Below, piece after piece: positions 44,773 through 55,172 of a stretch of 64,000 nt of DNA; within the stretch, counting starts at the first letter, position 1; each line of letters opens with the position of its first letter. The stretch spans positions 28,242,039-28,306,038 of the forward strand of contig CM070584.1 in NCBI GenBank assembly GCA_036346355.1, written 5' to 3'. The notes under the pieces are model-generated. The model was not told the DNA's origin and did not search any database. It worked only from the letters and a program-made list of their open reading frames with translations. The translations under genes and the position numbers were made by a program. This DNA comes from Rhipidocladum racemiflorum (Eukaryota; Streptophyta; Magnoliopsida; Poales; Poaceae).

Positions 44773-46183
44773 TGAAAGTGCATCTAGGCCCCTCAATTTA
44801 TTTTGGTGATTAATGATGACACAATTAAAGAGATCTAATGTTTTATCCAAGAATACTGCAGATAACGAGATCATATCGAGCTTGGAATGACATTGGACGC
44901 CCCTACGACTACTTAAAATCAAAAGGATGGCATCAAGACCAAAGTTGTAATCTTTTATTTATTTGTGTCTTAAGGATAGCCGTACTATTAAGAGGGTATG
45001 ACGAGAAATCGACTTTAGGATGTGCATGTGCTCAACATCAAATCTTGCATCTCACTTTAGCACTCCTGCATTTGGTTTTGAAAAGTTTTAAATTGAAACC
45101 GAACTGGGTAACCCGGAGTCTCCGGATATCAAATCCGGAGTATCCGGATTCAATCCGGAGTGTCCGGACTTTTGGTCCGGAGTCTCCGGGTTGGACCCCT
45201 CGGTGACTTTTTGTTCCAGCTGGTCCGGAGTATCCGGACATTTGGTCCGGAGTCTCCGGATAACCCGGAGTCTCCGGGTTGTTTGTCCGGACACTCCGGC
45301 CTGTACAAAAACGAGAGTAATGGCTAATTTTTGAAAAGACTATTTAAAGCCTCCACTCTCTCCCAACGGCTAGAATCTCTATTGAGCTCATTCATAGCAG
45401 CATTCAAGCCATTCCTAACCATCTCAAAGCATTCAATAGAGCCCCTACTTCCTCCCACCATTAGATTTGGTTGTTGATCCTTTGTGGTGAGGAGAGGAAG
45501 AAGTAAAGTGCTAGGTGCATTCAATTCAAGTTGTTGAGCACTAGTTCATCCTCCAAGCGATTCTTCGTGGTGCTATTTCTCTTGGAGGTTGAAGGTCTCC
45601 TAGACGGCTAGGAGTCACCGGGAGCTACCAACACGTGTGGTGAGCCCCGGTCGTCTGTGAAGGCAAGTCTCGCCTCCGAAAGGAAAGAGACAAGAAGTGA
45701 AGCCGGCGAGTGCATTTGTGCAACACCGGGAGGAAAGCGGGTTGAAAGAGACCCCGGCTCAAGTGCGACCGAGCCACCTCAACGGAGACGTAGGGTTCCC
45801 TTCAAGAACCCGAACTTCGGTGAAAATTCGTGTCACTCTCATTCACTTTTACTTCCTAGTATTGCTTATTTGGATTTGAATTTGTAAAGTTAGATCTAGC
45901 TCTTTGCTTAGCTTTAACTCAAATCCTTACTAGCAATTGTTCTAGGTTGTTCTTGCTATCTATTTCTAGTGGTTTATTGTGCTTGCAAGAGTAGTCTTGC
46001 TTGCGCTCCCGAGCCAGCTAACCCGGAGAGTCCGGACTTAATACCGGACACTCCGGACAAGCCGGAGTATCCGGACCAAAACCCGGAGACTCCGGGTTGA
46101 CCTGTTCGGCCTGAGTTATTTCCGCTGCGATTTTTTAATCCGCCTATTCACCCCCCCTCTAGGCGACATTGTTGGTCCTTTCA
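44773..46183 (+). repeat. 3' LTR of the SIRE-like copia
   Basis: 1411 bp, matching 34673-36085 end to end, with the same two CCGGAGTNTCCGG clusters (about 45112-45300 and 46021-46100). It ends GTTGGTCCTTTCA, then CATAG. Confidence 0.96.
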
Positions 46184-46439
46184 CATAGCATTGCCGGTGT
46201 CACCGGGCCAGACCTTCCACTTCAACACAATTCCCATGGGTTACTCGAAGGTCGCTGTGGAGGAGGTGCTGAGCGGATTTGAGGAACTACTGCTCGATAT
46301 TGCTGGAGGCGACGGCGTAACCAAGCTTGGACAGGCCCTCCACAATATCATCCTTTGGCGAAAAAGGCTCATCATATTTCCAGTTGGCGTGGAGGCGTCA
46401 TCTCCGGCAATAGATGTATCGCTATCGGAGCCGGCTGGA

Positions 46440-46600
46440 GGAAGCTCGTCTCCACAACGGCAACCGACTCCTCCTCCACAACGAGAACCGACTCCTCCAC
46501 AACGACAACCGACGCCTCCTCCACAACGACAACTGACGCCTCCTCGACAACCGACGCCTCCTTCACAACGACAGCCCACGCCTCCACCATCTCCTCTGAG
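46440..46600 (+). repeat. Pro/Gln codon minisatellite (copy B)
   Basis: This is the counterpart of 480-720, with fewer and differently phased CCTCCTCCACAACGACAACC units, still in frame. It encodes PTPPPQREPTPPQRQ-type repeats. Confidence 0.8.
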
Positions 46601-47843
46601 GAAGAAGCCCAGGAGCCATACCCCACCTGCTCCCATGAAGGCACAGTCCACCCGGTCGAAGAGCACAAAGGAACCTCCAAAGAGGGCATATGATAGGACC
46701 GATGAGGAGAATGACGCGATCGTCACCAAAGAAGTGGCTGCACATTTCGCACCGAAGAAGCCAGACCCAAACGTACAAGTTGATCCAAAAGTGATGGCAC
46801 ACTTCTTGACTTGTCGTGCAATGCCACTCCCTATACCGTCCAACTATGAACGTACAATAAGAAAGGCTACAAGGAAGAGTAAACGGGGTCAGGCGACGGC
46901 GGCAAAGCGGAAGGGAGATCAAGATCAGCTGCGGCAAGATCAGGAGAACCACGAGAGATTCATGAAGGAGGCAGGACTCACTAGCGTAGCTGCTGCTCTA
47001 GGTGCAGATCATCTCCCAATGGCAGAAGTCAAATGGCAATATAAGCTTGGCCGGGAGCTAATTGACCCTCAAAAGATAAAGGACCTGCCAACCAAGATGC
47101 GACAATTTCATGAATGGTACATGACAGAGTCTGCTAAACAAAGAAAGATGTTCCCTATGCGGGTGACACAAGAAGATTTCTATCGCGGGGAAAACACCAT
47201 ATGGCTTGAATTCGAAGACAAATACAATTTTTACCATCGCGACTCCATGAACGTGTCTCTCATGAGCTGCTGGTGCTTGTAAGTATCGATCTCATAACTT
47301 TACCATTTACTTCCTTGTACCATAGAAGTGCAACTCTAATAACTTATCCATTTCTACGTAGAATGGAGATACAACGATGTAGAAAACAGAACATATTCAA
47401 CGTGGGCTTCATCGATCCAGAGATTGTCAATGAGCTCATCTTTCGATACAACGCTAAGGCTCTTGAGGATTACGTTCTAGATGCATTCTTGGCACAGCAC
47501 TACAAACCATACATACTTCTTCCCTTCAACTTCATGTACGTATATTTACGTGTTTTCTGAACGCATTGATAAACTTATCTTTTCCAAGGCATTGATAACA
47601 CTGCTAGCTAGTTATATATATGTCGCAATATATGAACAGGTTTCATTGGATCCTTTTGGTCATCAAGCTTGATAGTAGCAAGATCGTTGTTCAAGACTCA
47701 AAAAGGGGACCGGTGGAACATTATTAATATATCATTGACGTCCTAAACAGGTATATAGCAAGTATATATACAATAGTTTCCTTATTATATTGAAATACCA
47801 TGCTAATTCGAACTCTGATAATTGCTATCCATAATAATGCGTC

Positions 47844-50800
47844 TGTAACACCCCAAAATTTTGCTTTTCTTAAATTCATGAGTGATTTGGCACTTTGGTG
47901 AATTTTTGGAATTTTCTGGAATTTATTTGGATTTATTTGGAATTTATTTGAATTTATTCCATTTTGAAATAATTAAAGAATTTAACTTTGCAAATAAAAT
48001 TTTGTTGGAAATATTTTATTTGAGTCCAAAATGCGCCAAAATATTTTCCAGAATTTTTCTGGAATTTTTCTGAGTATTTTACTATTTTTAATGAATTAAA
48101 TGAATTTCTGAGAATTAATTTGGATTATTTAATCGCTGGAAATTGCAAGTGGGTTTGTCTTGTTCAAATTAATCGAAGTCTGAGTTAGACTCGAGTTCAA
48201 GTCCGACCGAACCAGAACCGATCGGGTCGAACCCTAATCGCGCGAGACTGTTGGATCGAAATCCAACGGTCAGGATTGGGCCGCACCGTTTTGACCGGGT
48301 CCGGCTCGGACCCGTGCGCGCCTGGCAATCGTAGCCGTTGATCGGACACGTGGACGGCCGTAGGTCGTCGTCTCCGCCGAGTTCGTTAGGGTTCCGGGTT
48401 TTGTGCGCATGCCTAGGCTATTTAAAGCACGGATCGGTCCCCGAGGTTGCCCTCTTCCGTGCGCCCCGTTTGCCCTAGCTAATAGAGCTCAAGCTGCCGC
48501 CAAGCCGTGCCGATTGCTCGCTGAAGTTGGGCGGAGCCGCTACGGTTTCCTCGTCTTCTCTGGCACCGATAGCCCTTCTCCGCCGTGTTGGAGCCCAGGA
48601 TCGGAACCCCCAAGACAAGACACACCTGCGGGACATCTCGATCACGCCGGAGAACGCCCGTAGCGCCGCGCCCGTGGTCATCTTCCCTAGCGCCGGCAAC
48701 CCAGCCCTGCCGTGACGCCATCTCCGTCCACGAGCTCCGTGCACCGTTGGATCTTCATCGGACGATCACGGTGAGTCCACGTTTCCCCGAAACTTTAGAA
48801 AACCAGATTGGATCTGGACCGTTAGATCAAGATCCAACGGCCCAGATGTAGCCACGTAAGCCACGTCGCACCAAGCGCTGGATAAGGTTCAACCGTTCGA
48901 TCGAGATCGAACGGCGTAGGTAGCGCCACGCGTCACCCGCCGGATCATGCCACGCCACCCACGGTGAGGCAAAAATCCGATCCAATCTGGACCGTCCGAT
49001 CCGAATCGAACGGCTCGGATCGTGCCACGTGGCCAGGCCACCGCACCGCGTGCGTGGAGAAGCGCCGCTGACAGGACGGGCCCACATGTCAGTGACATGT
49101 GGAGCCGTGCGCCGGATCCACCGTGGACCCGAGCCACGCTGCGTGGTTTGTAATCCCGCAGACCAGGAGACACGTGGCGGCGCGGGTGGTGCCACGTGGC
49201 CGATGACGTCATGCTGACGTCATCAGTGGGCTCGGCCGGCGCTGACGTCAGCAAGTCCACGTGGACCAATCCGGTGCTGACACGTGTCATGCTGACGCAA
49301 TAAATAAATTTCCGAAAAAAGAAAATGATTTATTAATTCGAATAATTGATTTCAAATTTGATTCAAACTTCAAACGCTTATAACTTTTCCGTTTTAACTC
49401 CGATTTGAGTGATTCAAATTTCTAAATTTGTATAAAATTTAGATCTACCTAATGGTGAATTTTATTTAATTTTTGGACTAAAGTTTTTCTCTAAAATATT
49501 ATTTAATTGGCTATTTTAAACTTTAAATGCTTGTATCTTTTTCATTTGAACTCCGAATTTGACGATTCCAGTTTCTAAAAATTTATAAAATTATGTTCTC
49601 TCTGTTTATGAACTTTATTTGGATGTTTGGACACTTTTTGTCTACTGTTTATTTATTATCTGCTATTTTCACGCTTTACGAGTAGACGTTGAAGTGCCCG
49701 AAGGCTTCGAAAGCGAAGTGTTGACCCAGGAGCCAGCTCAGGACCAAGAACAAGTATTCTTTGAAGGCAAGTTATGCTTTGACCATGTTGATCCCATTTT
49801 GAAACCTATTTTGATTTAATGTATTGCATGCTAGTGCAAATAGAAAATACTTTACTTAATTATGGGAAACTAGATAAATACCAAATTGTTGTATGACACC
49901 TTGATTAATTAAATATGTGCCTTGACCCCTTGTCACCCTAGTTGAGGATTACTAGTTGGACACTACTAAGTTGCCAACATGGGTTTGTAGACCGTGGTAG
50001 TATACTGCTTAGACCTGCTACGTGCTCATGACATGATTTTGAACAATCAAGTGTTAATATTGACTTAATGATATACTGAATCGTTTTGGAAAGGTATCAT
50101 GTGATGTTGATGGCACGTGGTGCATGGTAATCAACTAGGGTTTGATAAATAGTTTTGACCGGGGCATGTGGCAAGAATGATCGGGTGGGCCAGTTGTGGC
50201 ACCGGGAGCGTTGGTTTGGTTCTTCGGGTAGTCTTGCCCTGGTCACTCTAAGGACTTAACCTTGCAAGCCTTTGAACTGAGTCAAGCGTGCAACCACTTG
50301 TCCATAATGGGACGGACCTAGTTGACTAAGTTGCTAATAACGTACCTGTGGAACCTCTGGGTGTCAACTACACCCTTTGTGTATGTTGTACGGGGGAGCG
50401 TACCGGGGCTGCGGCCAGGTACCCATCTAACGGTGGTTTGGCCTAAACTTCGCCTTCGCTAAGGGAAGGGTTAGTGTGCAAACACCGGAGAGGACCACTT
50501 GTGCTGTTAGAAGTTTCCGAAAGACTTTGTTACTGAACTTCGCCTTTGTGGTGTTTGACTGTATCTGGTGGGTAAAGTGCATAACCTCTGCAGAGTGTAT
50601 AATCTATTCGAATAGCCGTGTCCGCGGTATTGGACATCGCTCAGGAATTACAGTCAAGGGCTAGACTTTATCAAAAATAACTTGGACTTAGAAAGAGAGT
50701 TTGGTTTAAAGAATGATGTTGATGGAAATGTGGACTATGATTGGGAAAGATGCTTATTAAACTCCTGGAAAAGTTATTGATTTTATACTTGTTTTTACTG

Positions 50801-51304
50801 CTTTCGAATCTACTTATGATACTTGTCAAATGCTGTTTACTGCAAATAAACCTTGAACTATTCCATTGTACGAAGCCATGCATGTAGTATATTAGCTGCA
50901 TTCTGTGCATGACTTGCTGAGTACCAAGTACTCACCCTTGCCACAATACAACACCAGTTGAAGAGGAGTCTACACCAGCTTTGGAGGAGGAACTTCTAGA
51001 AGAACCGTCGAACTAGGGTGCGAGTCCCAGTCAGTTGCCTGTGGTATACTGGATGGCGCCACGATGTTATCTTACTTTTTCCGCTGCTATTATTACTCTT
51101 TATTAAGTTTCGCCCTGCGTGGCGTATATTTGTAACTTGACCCTAAGGTCGAGCAACCAGTTTGGTTAACTATTTAAAGTACTTTATTAGTACCGTTTGG
51201 TATGATTGTGATATTTACCAATGTTGAGACTGTGTGCACTAGCGCGTTCCTGGACTAGTGCTGAATACACAGAGGGTCCGGATTTGCAGATTCGGGTCCC
51301 GACA
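47844..51304 (+). mobile_element. Solo LTR, 3.46 kb, chromovirus (Tekay/Del)-like, in a CACTA intron
   Basis: It starts TGTAACACCCCAAAATTTTG and ends GGGTCCCGACA, with a perfect 5-bp duplication GCGTC (47839-47843 and 51305-51309); copy A shows the empty site at 1946-1950. A TATA-like CTATTTAAAG at about 48418 is followed by a GC-rich leader (48430-49300). Long TGTAACACCCC LTRs of this size are typical of Tekay/Del chromoviruses, but no internal domain is present to prove the lineage. It holds several ORFs under 140 codons with no recognisable motif. It ends 11 bp before the splice acceptor of the next CACTA exon. Confidence 0.9.
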
Positions 51305-52069
51305 GCGTCACACAGGGCATTCGCAAGGTTTCGCAAGAAACAACAAGGAGCTTTCGAGAATGTATTCAATGTCCAAATAAGCACTCGAGTATTAAAACAG
51401 ACAGCTGGAAACAACTTATGTGGCTATTATGTGTGCCACTACATGCAAAATATTACCCATGGCGATGTGCCCATAAGCGACAACGAGGTGAGTGCACATA
51501 TGTCAATTAATACTTACACTTTAATTACATGCATGCTCAAATATTTATTAATTTTGCGCTTTGTTAGCCCAACATCGATGTGCAAGATGTGATCCCGCCG
51601 CACCGGGTTGAAGCACTCCAAGAACAACTCATTGGCTTCATTGTCGACGAGGTTATATCCCCTAATGGCGAGTTCCACAAAGCGGGTTGGAGAGATTGTC
51701 CTTCTATAAGGACAGGTGAACTGACATCAACGTCGACCAAGGATGTACAGAGCGATGCACGCAACAATTAAATGAGCTCGACATTCACCCTTTTATTCTT
51801 TGAAACTTGTAAAAGTTGCTTATGTGTCAATCAAACTTGTAAAAGTGCTCATTATTTCATGTGTGAATCAAACTTGTCCATCTTTTAGTCTATTAAGTTC
51901 ATACTTTTCTGTAAATGATCTGTGATTATTTGAATGAGTACGCATGAGTAATATATATTTAATTGTATACAAAAACCAAATATTTCTATTTATTTTTAAT
52001 GTCAAAATCCATATATATTGATACCCTTCTCACAAACATATTATATATTTTATATAATTAAACAATGCC

Positions 52070-52430
52070 TCTCCACAAGCGGTTATTATCTCCAACCGCT
52101 TGTGGAGAGAGCACCTCCACATGCGGTTTTTAACACGAACCGCTTGTGGAGAGATCGTCTTCACAAGCGGTTTGATACACGAACCGCTTGTGGAGATAGC
52201 ATTTTCACAAGCGGTTTATAACACAAACCGCTTGTGAAGACGATCCACGTGGCGGCCCCCCGAGCCTTCCTGGACACCTTTCGAACCGCTTGTGGTGTCT
52301 CACCACAAGCGGTTGGCCGAACCGCTTGTGATACCACGAAGGGTATCACTACCGGTTGCTTACAAGCGGTTCTAAAACCGTTTCTGAAAGCGGTTTCGAA
52401 CCGCTTGTGATGCCCGATTCTGTAGTAGTG
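52070..52430. repeat. 3' subterminal array and TIR of CACTA copy B
   Basis: About a dozen ACAAGCGGTT/AACCGCTTGT motifs, matching the array of copy A (2695-3063) base for base over most of its length, ending GATTCTGTAGTAGTG. Confidence 0.92.
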
Positions 52431-52538
52431 TTGCGCCGTCGCCTCTGGAGCATGTGCGTGCTTCTGGACGACAGCGAGCGTTGCCGCATGGTTTGATTCT
52501 CATCTTTGAATGGAGATGATTTTTGTATGAAAATCGAG

Positions 52539-52808
52539 TTGAAAATTCTCAGATCAAAATTTTGCCAGTTAGAATTCCTTTATCTGAATTTTTTTGAGAT
52601 AAAACTTTCCTATTTGAAATTTTTTGAATTGAAACTTTTCAATTTGAATGTTTCCTAGTTCAAACTTCCCGAATAGAAATATTTTAAGTTAAAACTTTCC
52701 GATTAGAAATTTTATGAGTTGCAACTTTTCTATTTGAAATTTTTCTCGTTGAAACTTCTCAATTTGATATTTTCTGAGTTGTAGTTTGCCAAATTGAAAC
52801 TTCTCGAG
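52539..52808 (+). repeat. 30-bp minisatellite, nine units in exact phase
   Basis: Nine consecutive 30-bp units, starting at 52539, 52569, 52599 and so on to 52779, follow the pattern TTGAAACTTTTCAATTTGAA then ATTTTTTGAG. Units are strongly diverged in sequence but none has gained or lost a base. Neither strand has an unbroken ORF through all units. Confidence 0.88.
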
Positions 52809-53002
52809 TTGATTTTTTTTTCTGCAAGGGATGGAAGGGAATAGAGCCAGCGGGAAGGAGGGAGGAGGGGTGCTGGACGTTCGTGCGATGGCAAGGAGCT
52901 TGAACTCAGTCGAGGAGAGGTGGAAGATGACGGGGAATGAGAACGGCGTTGTGCTGAGCGCACGAGCGCTCCATGTGGGAAAGGGAAGGACATGGCCAGA
53001 GG

Positions 53003-53578
53003 TAGAGGTGGGCGTCGTGCCGTGCCGTGCCGGCCCGGCCCGGGCCCATCATGCTTCGGGCCGAAACCATGCCGTGCCAGGACGGCCCACCGTGCCCACC
53101 GTGCCTACCGTGCCGAGCCGTGCCGGCCCGACTCACCTTTGGCGAGCCCAAGCCCGGCCCATTTGCGCTTCGTGCCTGCTTCGTGCCGTGCCGGCCCAAG
53201 CCCGACCCATTTTTACTATTGTGACGAACAAAGAAATAAAACAAATCACTACTACTAAACTACCTATTTTAATTACATAAGAGACTAATCACATGAACAA
53301 AATGTCAAACATAAATGCAATGCTTGAAGATGCCCTGAATCAACAATATCTGCTAACTTTTAGGCCTTAATCCGTGATTTCGTGCCCGTTCGTGCCGTGC
53401 CGGCACGGGCCCGGCCCAAACTGCCATGCCATGCCGTGCCGCCCGTCGTGCCTGGTTCCGGGCGCACGCCCCGTACTGCTAGATTGCATCGGCCGACCGC
53501 AAGACGGAACCGTGCCGTGCCGTGCTTTGCACCGTGCCATCCCATCGTGCTTTGGGCCGGCCCAAGTGCCCACCTCTA
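53003..53578 (-). mobile_element. hAT-type MITE, 576 bp, copy 2 (reverse orientation)
   Basis: The ends TAGAGGTGGGCG and TGCCCACCTCTA are flanked by a perfect 8-bp duplication GCCAGAGG (52995-53002 and 53579-53586). The AT-rich centre is the reverse complement of the centre at 16900-17045. The arms are built of CGTGCC/GGCACG and CCGGCCC repeats. It is non-coding. Confidence 0.95.
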
Positions 53579-53690
53579 GCCAGAGGTGACACGTGGAGTA
53601 TTAGGAGTGAGTCCGCATGAGTCTGACAGTGAGATCGATGGTAGATTAGTCGTTGCCGAGGAAATACTAATTCAGAAAAACGTTGTGGAT

Positions 53691-53907
53691 TGTTAGAAAA
53701 CCAGGCCTTCGTGGTCCACCTGGACTCTCCCGAAACTCTAGCTGGTAGATTATAAATAGGAGGCAGGGGCTAGCCTATTGTAGAGACATGCAACCAGAAT
53801 AATAAAGCAGAGTTGTCCCTCCACATATTGTGTCTATCTCTCTCTCTGTTCTCCACATTAGAATTATTAGGCAACCCCGGACTATTCGATAGCGAGGTTG
53901 TCTAACA
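53691..53907 (+). mobile_element. Short copia LTR (217 bp) with primer site, truncated element
   Basis: The terminal inverted heptamers TGTTAGA and TCTAACA fit an LTR. A TATA box TATAAATA is at about 53752 and AATAAA at about 53800. Directly after comes CGTTATCAGCACGAAGCTCT, the junction sequence seen after LTRs of Ale/Retrofit-type copia elements in plants. No second LTR or pol was found downstream, so only the 5' end remains. Confidence 0.65.
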
Positions 53908-54593
53908 CGTTATCAGCACGAAGCTCTACCGGAGAATAGTTTGAAAGGTGAGAACGGTAAGAATCGAGGGATTTGATCTAATCGCTCGCATGTATCTTTT
54001 GCATCTAATCTACGTGGCATGAAGCTACGAATTTGCCGTGTTTTTCAATATACAACATGAATACATCTAAGTAGCATGAAGCTACTACTATACATCAAAT
54101 CTACAGCAGATCTACCTATCCGTGGCACAAAGCCACGTTCTACAAATTTACTGTGGCACGAAGCTACAGTAGATCATTTCGGCCTCGAAGGCCGAAAGCC
54201 GCAAAGAGCCGCTCGGGCCCAGCCGCCTCCGCTGCCGCCGCGTAGGCCCGCCGAGCGCCGCACCTTGGCTTGGTCTAAAGACCACCGCCTCCCTTGGCCT
54301 ACGCACGAGCGCAGTAGCCACACACTGCTCCTTCGGCCCACCTGTAGCATGAAGAAGCCGCCTCGGCCCGCGTCGAAGCCATCGGTAGCGTGCCCCATGG
54401 CTAGCGCCTCACCCAGTCGTCGCATCGGCCCGCGCCTCGCCGCCGAATGTCTCGCCTGGTCGTCGCCGCCTACCCCGGTCGGCTCCTGTGAAATCATGTG
54501 TTGAAAAATTGACTTAGAATTGGCTTAGAATTGAATTTGCAAAATGTGCTTGTGCTTGTGTCTAACAATTTGACAGCAAACAGTAAGTTACGC
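53908..54593 (+). other. Copia leader remnant and GC-rich unknown sequence
   Basis: It contains repeated phrases GTAGCATGAAGCTAC and GTGGCACGAAGCTACAG (about 54072-54170) and a GC-rich patch (54190-54490) with short ORFs on both strands but no motif I recognise. Confidence 0.4.
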
Positions 54594-55145
54594 ATTGGTG
54601 CCGGACCAAACTCTCAAAACCAGTGAGTTTCGCATATACGACGGACCAAGTTTTGGGTTTGTCGTGAACGTGCGTTTGAACTCATTGAGCCAAACTCAAC
54701 TTTCCTTAGAAATAGCAGTTTGCGCATGTACAATGGACCAAGCTTTGGGTCTGTCGTGGACATGCTTTCGAGCTCATGAGCCAAACTCAATTTTCCTCAG
54801 AAACAGCAGTTTGCGCATGTACAAGGGACCAAGTTTTGGGTCTGTCGTGGACATGCTTTCGAGATCATGAGCCAAACTCAATTTTCCTCAAAACCAGTAA
54901 GTTGCGCATGTACAACGGACCAAGTTTTGGGTCTGTCGTGGACATGCTTTCGAGCTCATGAGCCAAACTCAATTTTCCTCAAAACCAGTAAGTTGCGCAT
55001 GTACAACGGACCAAGTTTTGGGTTTGTCGTGGACATGCTTTCGACCTCATGAGCCAAACTCAATTTTCCTCAAAACCAATAAGTTGCGCATGTACAACGG
55101 ACCAAGTTTTGGGTCTGTCGTGGACATGCTTTTGAGCTCATGAGC
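54594..55145 (+). repeat. 91-bp tandem repeat, six units
   Basis: Units start at 54594, 54685, 54776, 54867, 54958 and 55049, with a partial unit at 55140. Each contains ACAACGGACCAAGTTTTGGG then TCTGTCGTGGACATG, a near-dyad that can form a hairpin. The repeated small ORF MSQTQFSS in each unit is a by-product of the 91-bp period. The first two units are the most diverged. Confidence 0.92.
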
Positions 55146-55172
55146 CAAACTTTTTTTCCAAGGAACTGGGAT

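Larger units (their letters stand above)
34673..46183 (+). mobile_element. Ty1/copia retrotransposon (SIRE/Maximus-like), 11.5 kb, nested in CACTA copy B
   Basis: LTRs at 34673-36085 and 44773-46183 start TGAAAG and end CTTTCA. Flanks are CATGG (34668-34672) and CATAG (46184-46188), a 5-bp duplication with one later change; copy A (235-239) shows the uninterrupted site. The order is primer site, gag, protease-integrase-RT-RNase H, a third ORF and a polypurine tract. One amber in integrase and defects at the gag-pol junction and in the third ORF make it non-functional; otherwise it is the best preserved element in the window. Confidence 0.97.
46184..51771 (+). pseudogene. TNP1-Ulp1 gene, 3' part of CACTA copy B
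   Basis: It continues the reading frame cut at 34672. Exons: 46184-47278, 47362-47535, 47640-47750, 51316-51487, 51568-51771; all introns have GT...AG ends and codon phases join cleanly. The first exon is open here (unlike copy A): GYSKVAVEEVLSGFEELLLD, a Pro/Gln repeat, KRAYDRTDEENDAIVTKEVA, and KDLPTKMRQFHEWYMTES. The Ulp1 catalytic layout follows: His in FHWILLVIK, Asp in VVQDSKRG, Gln and Cys in QTAGNNLCGYYVC, then PNIDVQDVIPPHRVEALQEQ to the end at DARNN. A TAA at 47725-47727 replaces a Gln codon of copy A between the Asp and Cys exons, truncating the protease before its nucleophile. The fourth intron holds the 3.46-kb solo LTR. Confidence 0.85.
26931..52430 (+). mobile_element. Complete CACTA transposon copy B (25.5 kb with nested insertions)
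   Basis: The left end is CACTACTATAGAACCGG at 26931, the right end GATTCTGTAGTAGTG at 52430, and the 3-bp target duplication is TTG (26928-26930 and 52431-52433), all standard for CACTA/En-Spm elements. Subterminal arrays of AAGCGGTT motifs flank both ends. Removing the copia (34673-46183) and the solo LTR (47844-51304) plus their target duplications leaves about 10.5 kb. It encodes a tnp2-type transposase pseudogene (27845-31127) and a TNP1-Ulp1 gene (33211-51771). Both genes are damaged, so this copy is not autonomous now. Confidence 0.95.

Noticed and set aside
34673..46183. Minus-strand ORFs across copia gag and pol
   Set aside because: They are antisense shadows of a well-supported sense gag-pol.
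48403..49290. Overlapping ORFs of 60-133 codons in the solo LTRs
   Set aside because: They occur on both strands, overlap one another in the GC-rich leader, and have no recognisable domain. Their presence in both LTR copies reflects shared sequence, not demonstrated coding.
54174..54497. 107-codon minus-strand ORF and its plus-strand partner
   Set aside because: GC-rich overlap of ORFs on both strands, no motif, no start context, surrounded by retroelement remnants.
54776..55143. Family of 61-codon proteins MSQTQFSS...
   Set aside because: They are the same frame of a 91-bp tandem repeat read from each unit; 91 is not a multiple of three, so each ORF runs into the next unit and stops.
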